Below, piece after piece: positions 10,967 through 20,480 of a stretch of DNA of 25,657 bases. A program made the translations under genes and the position numbers. Position 1 is the first letter of the stretch, and the number at the start of each line of letters is the position of its first letter. This DNA comes from Guillardia theta CCMP2712 (lineage: Eukaryota > Cryptophyceae > Pyrenomonadales > Geminigeraceae), in contig NW_005434653.1 in assembly GCF_000315625.1 (NCBI RefSeq), positions 760,334-785,990 on the forward strand, written 5' to 3'. The notes below the pieces were generated by a model. That model worked only from the letters and a program-made list of their open reading frames with translations. It was not told the DNA's origin and did not search any database.

Positions 10967-11317
10967 GGCTCTTCTGGCGGCTGGCGTGTTTACTCTCATG
11001 TCAGGTGCATGGTCTTCGCCTGAAATGGAGGTGATGAGCTCATTTCAAACTCTCCTCAGCAGTTTCGCTCTACCAAAGTCACTGTCGATGGAGGAGAAGT
11101 CTGTGATCAAGGAGAGATGGCCGAAGGACGCGTCTGTTGAAGCTGCTCTCGTCGTCTCGTTCAGAGACTGGGAGCTCTCCATCGCTCGACCTCTCAGCAT
11201 TGTGCGCTCCCCTCCCCCTTCACCTCCCCCTTCACTCCCGCGTCCTCCTTGCTTGTCAACCTCTTTGTGAAGGAAATTTCGGGGCACTCGGACGTGCCGG
11301 AGCGGGCCCAGCACTAA
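10965..11317 (+). CDS. Tentative small secreted or membrane protein
   Basis: Two exons, 10965-11201 and 11273-11317, give about 93 residues. The start MALLAAGVFTLMSGAWSS looks like a signal peptide. The body contains a charged helical stretch (MEEKSVIKERWPKDASVEAA) and VSFRDWELSIARPL. The intron after codon 79 has GTGCGC and ends in GAAG. No family is recognised. The ATG lies in a CCATGG palindrome shared with the proposed ATG of the FHA gene on the other strand, so at least one of the two starts may be wrong. A further coding-like stretch at 11480-11613, ending GHAWKFSYHPQ, could be a later exon or another gene. Confidence 0.4.
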
Positions 11318-11724
11318 CTAGAGATGCAGTGGCCCACTGTTACAGGCTGAGAGCCCGGGTGGGATGGTGAGCCTGGAGCTGTACTGAGCGATCTCACCGC
11401 TCATACCTGGACGCTGAGACTTGTCACTTGCAAGTCAGTGAAGCAAGAAGCTTTTGGACGACCCCGCCGGTCGGATCTTGCAACGCGGAGCTACAGGCTA
11501 CCCTGCATGCAATCAAACTTCGGAAGGTCACAAAGGAGAGCCAGGAGATGGCCATGCGCTTGGATCGCTTGCTCAATGGGCATGCTTGGAAGTTTTCATA
11601 TCATCCACAGTGACTTCTCTGAGCTTCCACCAAGATGAGAAGACTAGAGGCAGGGGGCAACAAGTAGAAAGGAAAAATAATTCCAACGTGTGCATGCGAA
11701 AGCATACACTTGTGTCCAGCCCCA

Positions 11725-12137
11725 TACACCGCTCCTCTCAGATCAGATACCGTCGTTTACTCCCTCGCTTATTTACAAAATAATAGTCTACATCGTCCCA
11801 CCCCCCTCCTCCCAATCCCGACCGCGATCATCGCAGTCCCTTGTGCTGCACACATGGAAAGTAACTCCCGTCTAGCCCCCTCCCTCCTGCTGTCGCTTGC
11901 AGCCTGCTGATGTACGTGATCGAGTGCGCCAGCGCGTTGAGCTTCCGCTGCTTGTCCCTCGGCAGAGCGGCGAACACAAGCGGGTCGAGGTTGACAAGGG
12001 CAGGTGCGGAGGAGGGGGGCTGGGAGCTGCGCAGGGCGGGAGAGGGAGGAGAGGCATGGTGAGGGTGGCTGTGGGCGAGGGCTGGGGCAGGACGAGAGGT
12101 CATGGGAGGAGGGCCGAGGGCGACCAGTGGGAGGAGG
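11725..12137. repeat. Segmental duplication, copy 1 (about 410 bp)
   Basis: This block is almost identical to 13007-13418, offset 1281-1282 bp, with a small indel near the CTCCTCCC run (11813 and 13095). Weaker similarity continues to the left in both copies (a CATACACTTGTGT-like stretch). Similarity is lost on the right in G-rich DNA. The 870 bp between the copies is not duplicated and shows no convincing gene. Confidence 0.9.
11828..12103 (-). pseudogene. UBM-like C-terminal exon fragment, copy 1
   Basis: The open frame on the minus strand ends in a Pro/Ser-rich linker and then NLDPLVFAALPRDKQRKLNAL. This matches the ubiquitin-binding motif (UBM) pattern DPxVFxxLPxDxQ known from Y-family polymerases such as REV1 and polymerase iota, and from some ubiquitin ligases. 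A short tail follows to a stop at 11828. No polymerase or other upstream exon is visible: the duplication border cuts the frame near 12137. It is therefore best read as a truncated gene end, though a short expressed gene cannot be excluded. Confidence 0.4.
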
Positions 12138-13006
12138 GAGGCAAGGGGGGGGAGGGATATACAAGAGAAGCGAGCGCCCTCGGACCGGCTCTCCGGGTCG
12201 AGTCGCGAACATGCAACGTTTGAGCCAGGCGTCAGGTCTCGCGGGACTGAAAGGGCTTCATTTCAGAGCTCGACGTATCACGAGATCGCGTCTATGAGGC
12301 ACGAGGCAAGGTCTTGACTTCTTGGACGCCAGTGCCGCTAGAAGCCTGGCATGTCTCAGGCCCTCTACCTCCTCCCCCGGTAGCACACGAGACCGGCGGG
12401 CCCCGGCTGCCCCCCTCACGGATCACGGGACCCTCTCGTGATATCCGTGGCGGCTTAGCGACAATGTGTCGCATGCTAGTCAACCTGCTTGGTCACGACC
12501 TCTATGGGCCAAGAGGCCCTGCTAGTCACGAGGGATGGTCATTTCTCGGTTGAAAAAGAAGCCTCTAGAACCTTCCAGTACCTCGAGAAGGCTATCCCCC
12601 CAACCGCTGGTCTCATCTCAAGATATCTTCTTGGAAGCGACAGGTCTTCTTTACTCAAGGTTAAGTTAAAAATCAGTACCACGACAACCAGAAGAAACAT
12701 GTCTGTGCACGGTTGCCATCATCATTGTAGACAAGAACGTCCTCAGGGAGCAACCTTCCCTACCAGCTTTCCCCGCTCACTCTCCCCTTCACGTCATATC
12801 CTCTCGTCATGATCATTCGGAGCCGCCTGCTGCCAGTGAGCATAAGCGTTCGACCACCATACTTGTGCCCATCCCCTTTAGGGTATGCACAGTGTGACGA
12901 CAGGTGTATCAGTCGCCTCGAGTATCCTTCCCTGCTACGACCAGGCGCCCATACCCACAAGAGCTACATGTGTGTGCGACAGTATACACTTGTGTGTCCA
13001 GATCCG
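12138..13006. other. Spacer between duplicated blocks; no supported gene
   Basis: Open frames here are short and lack splice-consistent partners. A 25-bp stretch at 12648-12672 recurs inverted, with one mismatch, at 20628-20652, which suggests a dispersed repeat. Several short palindromic stretches occur around 12380-12540. Confidence 0.5.
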
Positions 13007-13418
13007 TACACCGCTCCTCTCAGATCAGATACCGTCGTTTACTCCCTCGCTTATTTACAAAATAATAGTCTACATCGTCCCACCCCCCTCCTCCCCTCCC
13101 GACCGCGATCATCGCAGTCCCTTGTGCTGCACACATGGAAAGTAACTCCCGTCTAGCCCCCTCCCTCCTGCTGTCGCTTGCAGCCTGCTGATGTACGTGA
13201 TCGAGTGCGCCAGCGCGTTGAGCTTCCGCTGCTTGTCCCTCGGCAGAGCGGCGAACACAAGCGGGTCGAGGTTGACAAGGGCAGGTGCGGAGGAGGGGGG
13301 CTGGGAGCTGCGCAGGGCGGGAGAGGGAGGAGAGGCATGGTGAGGGTGGCTGTGGGCGAGGGCTGGGGCAGGACGAGAGGTCATGGGAGGAGGGCCGAGG
13401 GCGACCAGTGGGAGGAGG
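13007..13418. repeat. Segmental duplication, copy 2 (about 410 bp)
   Basis: Direct copy of 11725-12137. The encoded minus-strand frame is unchanged in length and sequence, which suggests a recent event, gene conversion, or an assembly duplication. Confidence 0.9.
13109..13384 (-). pseudogene. UBM-like C-terminal exon fragment, copy 2
   Basis: Same 91-residue minus-strand frame as copy 1, with the UBM-like segment DPLVFAALPRDKQ and a stop at 13109. Upstream of the duplicated block there is again no matching exon, so both copies are ends without heads. Confidence 0.4.
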
Positions 13419-14016
13419 GGCGGTGGGGGGGGGCAGGGATATGCGAGCCTTTACAGCACAGCCACACCCTTTCTCCTCTCGCCTCGTACATTCGATCTCT
13501 CCTGATAATGCCTCCCACCTGAGTTGAGCTCTCCTTCTATCGTCTCGTCGTGTTCACTGTGGATCCAATGGCCTCTCCGATCCATGAGGCATCGCGGACA
13601 CTCGCTGGTTAAGCACGGCCGTGTCACCAGAGTCCGGAAGATGATGAATGTGTATAGTCAAACTCAAGTGCTTCTATCTCCTGGTTCATCTCACGTCCTT
13701 ACACTTTTGTACCGTCCGATCGACAACTTCGGCTCTGCGTCTGCACTGTCGAGAGAACGCTGAAGATGAATGCATTTACGCTATCGGTAGTCTCTTTCCT
13801 CTCCCTTTCTCCTTCTCTTCCTCGGACTGTCCAGGGAAATATGTTTCATATCCTAGCCCAAAGCAGCAGACTGTCGTGCTCGTCGTGTTCTAGTAAACGT
13901 GGCAGCTGTGACTGCTCTGGTGCTTTCCCTCCTTCACGAAGGTTGTGTGTACATCATCTGTGTTGTGTATAGAGAACGGGGACCTTTACCTCTTCTCTTC
14001 AGCGATCCTCTCCCTC
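13419..14016. other. Intergenic; no supported gene
   Basis: Short open frames are present on the plus strand, but none has a recognisable domain or a phase-consistent exon chain. Nothing else stands out before the hexanucleotide repeat. Confidence 0.4.
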
Positions 14017-14097
14017 TACCTCTCTCCCTCTCCCTCTCCCTCTCCCTCGCCCTCTCCCTCGCCCTCTCCCTCTCCCTCTCCCTCTCCCTCTCCCTCA
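14017..14097 (+). repeat. CTCCCT hexanucleotide repeat abutting assembly gap
   Basis: About 13 copies of a (TCTCCC)n unit with occasional TCGCCC variants run directly into the N block. The repeat is probably why the assembly broke here. Confidence 0.9.
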
Positions 14098-14448
14098 NNN
14101 NNNNNNNNNNNNNNNNNNNNNNNNNNNNNNNNNNNNNNNNNNNNNNNNNNNNNNNNNNNNNNNNNNNNNNNNNNNNNNNNNNNNNNNNNNNNNNNNNNNN
14201 NNNNNNNNNNNNNNNNNNNNNNNNNNNNNNNNNNNNNNNNNNNNNNNNNNNNNNNNNNNNNNNNNNNNNNNNNNNNNNNNNNNNNNNNNNNNNNNNNNNN
14301 NNNNNNNNNNNNNNNNNNNNNNNNNNNNNNNNNNNNNNNNNNNNNNNNNNNNNNNNNNNNNNNNNNNNNNNNNNNNNNNNNNNNNNNNNNNNNNNNNNNN
14401 NNNNNNNNNNNNNNNNNNNNNNNNNNNNNNNNNNNNNNNNNNNNNNNN
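14098..14448. other. Assembly gap (351 N)
   Basis: Unknown bases. Anything inferred across this block is unsafe. Confidence 1.
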
Positions 14449-15746
14449 TCCCCTCTCCCGAGGTCGAAACGGTAGTCTCGTCCGGCGGCTCGCGCGCTGT
14501 CGGAGGTCAGTTTTGCTGTCACTCAAGTTACGAGCGGCCGGGTACTGGTCACCGGGCAGCCCCGGATGGGGGGGAGTGTGCCAGGGACCGTACCTTCAGA
14601 ACTCCGAAGCAAGGAATGACATGATCTACCCTGGCAGGCCCTCAGCCTGTCCGAGTCACTCGGATCTGAGGTTGCGAGCAGCACTACAGCACGGTACGGT
14701 AGTGACGGCCCGGCGCAGCGCGAGTCACTGCTGAGTCGGAACTCGGAACTTCGGAACTTGGGAACGACCTGATGGATCGCATGACGGCGCCGTGGCCCGA
14801 CGGCCCGCCGGTACGGTCTCGGACTCCCGAGTCCGAGGATCCGAGGCTCGCCCCGGCCGGACGGACGGCCTGGGCCGGGCCCACTGGCCGCCCGGCAGTC
14901 ACGGCAGTGACGGTCCGATCCTTCAAGTTGGGCCCCAGTAGATACGATTTCAACTTTGTTTTGAAAAATTGAAAGTATAGAAAATTTATTTGAAATCTTC
15001 TCAAGACGTCTCTTCGCATTTCATCAGTGCCAACAGTAGGGTTGGGTTACAATGCTCATAGGTGGGGTGATTACAGATGTGGGTACGGGGTAGTGAAGTG
15101 TTCAAATATGGTGGGTAATTAGAAGGACTTGTTGGGGTGAAGATTGATTTTTTTGACAATCGGTGGGGTATTATAATATTTAATGGGGGGTAGGGGTGAT
15201 TTCGATCCTGTGGGGTAGGGGTTGGGCGGTCATCAGCAAAATGGGTTGGCGTAGACAATCTGGAAATAGGAGGTGGTGGTGGAGGAGGAGCAGGAGAAGG
15301 AGGAGAAGGCGAAGGAGAAGGAGAAGGAGGTGAAAATATGAAGGAACTTGCAGTGTTTGGTGAGTTGGTGTTGTAGAGATGAAGCATCACTACTGTAGAG
15401 TTGGAAGTCAAGAAAATGGTGATATCAACTAGCGTAATTCAATCCCTAACAATGCATACGAAAAGGCTGAAGGTTCAATGGGAAGGAGAGTAACTAATCT
15501 GAAACATGAACGAGATTAGTTCATTCCTGACATTTTTCTTTCTTGTTCTTCTCAGGAGGCCCATCGCTGTGGTCAAACCATGGTGCAAGCTGGTGAACTA
15601 AGAAACAAGGCGACGCTGGTAGCTTTGTTTGTGACATCTTCATGTCAGGCGGCGCCTTCTCTCCAGCAGCACGATCAGACTCCAACAAGGTTCACATCTC
15701 ACCTTCAAGATCGTTGCAGTAACATCTCAAGGTGCAGAACCACGGA
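14449..15746. other. Intergenic; GC-rich block then G/T-rich and AT-rich DNA
   Basis: About 14500-14930 is very GC-rich with many short inverted repeats built from CGG and CCG, and resembles the block at about 20560-20770. From 14940 to 15000 the DNA turns AT-rich. From about 15035 to 15250 the plus strand is rich in GGGT/GGGGT clusters, and a (GGA)-type tract lies at 15270-15335. A 136-residue minus-strand open frame (15411-15001) is proline/serine/threonine-rich and follows from this composition, so it is not called as a gene. Confidence 0.45.
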
Positions 15747-17474
15747 ATGAAGCAGGTCGCTGTCGTGGCGCTTGTCGCCTGCACAGCAGCAGGTGTGTTG
15801 AGCGTCATGAGGGTTGGCATGATGCCTGACGTCATGCTCAGCCCTCTTCGTCTTCCAGTACAAGGATCAGACTACCGTCGAGCTGCTCGATCGCAAACTC
15901 ACTCCCCAGGAGGCCAAGTTTGTGAAGCATGTGAGATGGCGGGCGCGGGGAGGACGTTGGCTGATAGATGTGGCAGTCCATCAGCACCCCCGATGTTGAT
16001 CTTCACAGGGCCAAGCAGTTCAAGAGCGAGGAGAGCATGAACGACATGAACGCGTTCTATGATCGCATGGCGAAGACTCTCAAGGTCCTTAACCACGAAG
16101 AGAAGAAGCCGATGCTGTAAGTCCTGCAGGCTGAAAGAAAGACCAAGAGGCGAGCTGAAGTTGGACAGGAGGGCTAAGGGCAGCACCACCGCTGTGAGGA
16201 AGGACATCAACAGCTACTTCAACAAGATGCAAGTAGAGTCGCGCAAGCAAACCTCGGTGAGAAGATGTCCGTCGAAGCTTGTTTGAGACCCTCGCAGTCG
16301 AACTTGAAGGCCCATGAAGGAGATGACAAGAAGGCGCTCAATGAGATCCAGAGCTACTTCGACGATCTGAATGCGGTGGGAGGGAGAGGGACGGGGACTG
16401 GGGGGTGGGGGTGGGGGTGGGGGTGGGGGAGCAAATTGCGCAAGAGCGTCTGAAGTTTGCTACGAGCAGCAACAAGCGAAGCAGAACAAACTGGACGAGG
16501 CAAGGCTGAGGGCCGAAAAGACTTTCCACTCCAAGGTAGGGGGAGGAGAGAGAAAGAGGAAGAGGAAGAGGAAGAGGAAGAGGGGTTAACTTTGCTAAAC
16601 CCAGCACGGCACTGCCATTCAAGCCTTGAAGGACATCAACAGCTACTTCGACAAGGTAAGAACCTTTTCCCCCTCTCCCTCTCTCACTGATGGCTCTCGT
16701 CTCGTCCACAGCTTCAATCTCAGACTAAGAAAGAGGACTTGCGTCACAAGCAGGCTCTCGCAAAGAAGCGCTCGGATCCGTACAGGTACCTGCCGCTGGG
16801 TGGTTGCCCTCCTCCCTGACCCCTTCCGTCCTCTCCAGCTTCGTTGTGCCGTCGGCTGCCAAGAACCCGCACCATGGCGAAGCTGTTCATGTCCACAAGC
16901 ATGACGAGGAGGGGATACAAGAGTCGACGGTGGCGTCAAGAAACGACATCAACTCGTACTTCGACAACTTGAACAAGCAGGAAGCGAAGAAGAATCTGCG
17001 CGACCAGCAGGAGCTCTCCAAGTACAAGCGCCAGGCGGTCCCGCGCACGCACTTGAGGTCATCGCCTGCCTTGCTGGCTTTCCCTCCTCTGACTCGCCCT
17101 CCAGCGCTGCTCGATCGCAACAGGATCTCAACAGCTACTTCGACACCTTGAGGTCCACTGTTGCTGCCAAGGACGAGGCGGACAGGAAGAGGTAAGTTCT
17201 CTCTCCAGCTGTTTCTCAGCTCACTGTGGCAACTTCAGGTTGCGCAAGGACCAGGACCCCGCAAACTTGCAGGAGGGCGTCAACTACGCGTCCAGGCAGG
17301 CAAAGGAAGCTCGCAAGGTCGCGATGCTCAAGGCTGAGGCCGCGAAGAAGCTTCAGGCGAAGAAGGTGCCATGTTGCCTGGAGGAACTTGCTGACACTGA
17401 CCTGTCCTGCTCTCCCCGTGCAGGCAGCCCAGCAGAAGCCGCACAGGGCAGTAGGAGCTGTGTCAGGAGTGTGA
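15747..17474 (+). CDS. Lysine-rich protein with six YFD-motif repeats
   Basis: Twelve exons: 15747-15812, 15859-15930, 16016-16116, 16169-16256, 16298-16375, 16470-16535, 16605-16655, 16712-16785, 16839-17057, 17105-17191, 17239-17365, 17424-17474. Phases close throughout and give about 359 residues. The hydrophobic start MKQVAVVALVACTAAGVLSV resembles an ER signal peptide. Six copies of a short motif follow at about residues 56, 92, 125, 167, 235 and 279: DMNAFYDRM, DINSYFNKM, EIQSYFDDL, DINSYFDKL, DINSYFDNL, DLNSYFDTL. They are separated by charged, Lys/Gln/Glu-rich, probably helical or disordered linkers. The C-terminus is strongly basic (EARKVAMLKAEAAKKLQAKK). I recognise no family. Regularly spaced copies of one amphipathic motif in charged linkers suggest a multivalent binding or scaffold protein. 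The first two exon junctions are the least certain. It converges with the next gene, 73 bp apart. Confidence 0.8.
16554..16586 (+). repeat. GAAGAG repeat in an intron of the YFD-motif gene
   Basis: About five copies of a 6-bp purine unit lie in the intron 16536-16604. A separate GGGGGT tract lies in the intron before it, near 16398-16430. Confidence 0.8.
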
Positions 17475-17547
17475 GCGAGTTGATGCCGATAAGTCGCTTC
17501 GGGAGATTTTGATGCGAGGGGAGCAGGTCTTGCTTCACAGCAGTCTT

Positions 17548-19729
17548 CTACAAACTTTCGCACGGCAATGAAAAAGTTTTCTCGCGGAGTTTCTTCAGAG
17601 TGTCTCCCCTGAGGAAGGGAAGGACACGCGAGCCAGGTCCCTCAACCCTCCTGCACTTGCTGTATGAATTTCTCCCTCTTTTCCTGCGCTCTCGCTTTCT
17701 TCGCCGTCGAGGACTCGGCCTAGCAGTCATCCAATCGTCAGAGTCTGACGTTACACCTCCGATCTCCTGCTCCACTCCACCTTCCTCGCTCCAACCCTTC
17801 CCTCCTCTTCTCCTCCCTTCCCTCCCTCCTCTTCCTGCTCTCCTTGGCTGCCTGCTGCCACTGCCAACCTTACGCAGCTCCACACGAAGGCCGGCCACGC
17901 GAGCGACAGCATTTCCCAGCTCCTTGCGTGCAGCCTGAACAAAACGATGAAGGGGGAGGAGAGGGAGAGTGACGGGGAGACGGAGAGTATGAAATGGCAG
18001 AAGGTGGGGTAGGAAGGAGGAGTGAAGGGGGTGGTCAGGGTGGTTTGGGCGGCGAGTTACCTGCACCTCGTCGCTCTCTGACGAAGTCGAATGATCCGTC
18101 GACTGTCCAGGGTGAGAGGGCGAAAGTAGAGGCAGGGAGGGCAGGCAGGAAGGCAGGAAGGGAGGCAGGCAGGCAGGCAGGCAGGAAGGCAGGGTGCAAG
18201 GCAGGAAGGGAGCAAGGCAGCGAGGCAGGGAAGGAGGCGGGCGGGCAGGCAGGCAGGCAGGCAAGCAGGGAAGGAAGGAAGAAGCGAGGGAGGGAGAAGG
18301 GGAGGGATGAGTCAGGTCACCTTCAGCTTGATGACTTTCCTCTTGAGATCGTCCAGCTGCCCCTCAGCCTAAGGAGTCGTAAACCCCAGCAGGAGCGCGA
18401 CAATATTTCACCTCAGTCAGCTGAGACTTCAAGTCTTGCGACGAGGGAGTCTGGTGGGGACCAGGTGAGGAAGAGACAGTGAGTACAGAGACCTTGTCTT
18501 CCCCCCACCTTCTCCTGAGACAGGAGGCTGATGTGAGGAGGAGGCGAGTCGGAGGCTGACTTCAACGCGCTGGCTACCCTCTCTTCCCATCGCTGCGAGG
18601 CCTTTCACTGAAGGGGACCGACGACGAGAGCATTACCTCCAGTCTTCTCGTCTCCTCCTCACTCGGGGCGTCCACATTGTTGAGCGACTTCTTGAGGGCC
18701 AGGAGGTCCTCCCCCAGCGAGTCTCGTTTGGGTGTCTTGGAGCGTTTCCTGGTGGGGAAGTAGTCAGGCTCGTCAGCCCCGCCGCCTCTCCCCCACCTCT
18801 GGACTATTTCCAACTGCTCCAAGACCTCCTGCCATCGCGGAGTGTCAGGGGAAAGAGACTTGCGAGCGAGCGAGCCTTGGGAGGAGTGTCGATGACGATC
18901 TGTTGGGGAGACGCGTAGTCGACCAGCACGGGGGCAGCTGGGGAGCTGAGCTGAGGTGAGAGGTTGACCGTTCCTAGTCGCGTGCGGCTTGCGGCCGAGA
19001 AGAGCTGAGGGGCAGGAGGAGTATAAGGAGCACTGCTGGGCTGTTCTATCCTGACCTCCTGTGCTGGAGGTCTTCGAGGGACCCCTGGGATAAAAACAAC
19101 GATCAAGAGCGAGCAAGAGAAATAGCAGAAGGAAATTTCAACGGCTCTGCCCACACACTGGACAAACAAAAGGGTCAGGCGGGACTGAGGCAGGAGGAGG
19201 CTGACCCTCTCGTCAGGCTTGTTCTCTGCCATCGCATGTGGAACTCATTCTGCACCTCATCACGCATGCTTGCCAGGTCGTTTTCTGACAAGTTTCACTG
19301 AGACGCTCGTCCACCGGCAGGAATGGATCAAGTCACCCGTCGGTCTCGCATGTGGATAAGATGCCTTGTGCGGTGAAGTTTTCTTCTGCACCTCCATCGC
19401 CATCATCCTTGTCATCCTCAGCTCGTCAGCTCGGGCCAAGCAAGCGTCAGTTCTCAGCTGACCTCGGCGAGATCCTCGGGTCCAGAGCCCATCTGGGCTG
19501 AAGTTGATCTCCTTCCTCCAGCAGCCTCTGAGAGAGCAGGACGTGACGGGGCATACGACAGACTTCTGTCCTACCTTCAACCTTCCTTCCCTCCAAGCCT
19601 CGTTCAGATCAGACTGTTTCTCGCCTGCCAGGGTGTGAGCGAGCACGCTAAGATGCAGACGTGCTTACCTTTTGACCTCTGTCCAATCTTATTCAGATCC
19701 CTGCCACAGCAACTTTGCTCGGCACCCAT
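17548..19729 (-). CDS. Uncharacterised protein with N-terminal MGxxxSCC and basic C-terminus
   Basis: Twelve exons: 19729-19669, 19624-19575, 19525-19463, 19421-19337, 19284-19206, 19084-18637, 18592-18509, 18450-18412, 18362-18321, 18102-18061, 17934-17874, 17744-17548; 416 residues with closing phases. The start MGAEQSCCGRDLNK fits an N-myristoylation site (Gly2, Ser6) beside a Cys pair suited to palmitoylation. Next come charged helical exons (NDLASMRDEVQNEFHMRWQR), a Ser/Pro-rich middle with SPDTPRW and TPKRDS that could be proline-directed phosphosites, and helical segments (LLALKKSLNNVDAP, LDDLKRKVIKLK, KELGNAVARVAGLRVEL). A basic run follows (RRRRKRERRKRGR) that could be a nuclear signal or bind RNA or lipid. 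No family is recognised. The reading frame of exon 19084-18637 has a competitor over its first 230 bp. Confidence 0.65.
18124..18275. repeat. AGGC tetranucleotide repeat in an intron
   Basis: A GGCA/GGAA-type tetranucleotide tract fills most of intron 18320-18103 of the preceding minus-strand gene. It creates long Cys/Pro/Leu-rich frames that are not coding. Confidence 0.85.
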
Positions 19730-20195
19730 CGCGGGGGACTGAGAAGACTAGAAGGAGCGATTTTTACACCCGCAGCATCGACCTGAGCGAGAAAGAGCAG
19801 GATCACAAGGCTGATACATAACAGAAGAATCGATGAAAAGACATTCAGCAGATTGCAAGGAGGCGAAGAGGAATTGACCGACTATCTAGAGATTCAAATT
19901 TGACCACCCAAACGCAGCCAACACAACTGCATCGACTGAAGTCGACAGTTCACATGTGTCGAAACCTGATCTCGACTCATCTCTTCCTGTACCGCTGCTC
20001 CTCTTTTTTACCTTCACCTTCTACCACTATCTCTTCCTCTTTCCTTGTGTTTTCTCTTTCTCCTCTCTATCGCTACACACCCATCCTCTCGCTTCATCAT
20101 TCTCCCTTCCATCTCTCCCACCTTCTGTCCTTGTCTCTGTCTCTGCCTGTCCCTCTGCCACTGCCTGTCTCTCTGTCTCTCTGTCTCTCTGTCTC

Positions 20196-20227
<32 letters not shown>

Positions 20228-20323
20228 CTTGACTTTCACTTTCACATCTTTCATCTTGTCTCCTCTTCTCGTGTTCTCACCATCTTCCTCACTCCTTTCC
20301 TCTGCGCTCCTTCCCTCTTCCTT

Positions 20324-20411
<88 letters not shown>

Positions 20412-20480
20412 ACACCTAAGTTCAGCTCCTTTCATCTCTCCTCTTCCTCCCACTTCTTTCCGCTCTAAATGTAGTCTGCA
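19730..20480. repeat. Pyrimidine-rich intergenic DNA with CTCTGT and CCCTGT repeats
   Basis: No gene is supported. A CTGTCTCT tract runs about 20161-20226, and a clean CCCTGT hexanucleotide array of about 14 copies runs about 20325-20412. All long frames here are repeat translations. Confidence 0.7.

Noticed and set aside
13899-14624. Long frames through the N block
   Set aside because: They exist only because N is read as open; the flanks are the CTCCCT repeat.
18880-18900. Possible frameshift at a GAGC tetranucleotide repeat in the 17548-19729 gene
   Set aside because: Recounting the phases shows that exon 19084-18637 is open throughout in the frame set by the neighbouring exons, so no frameshift is needed.
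19900-20468. Frames of Leu/Ser/Pro or Val/Pro repeats
   Set aside because: They come directly from the CTCTGT and CCCTGT arrays.
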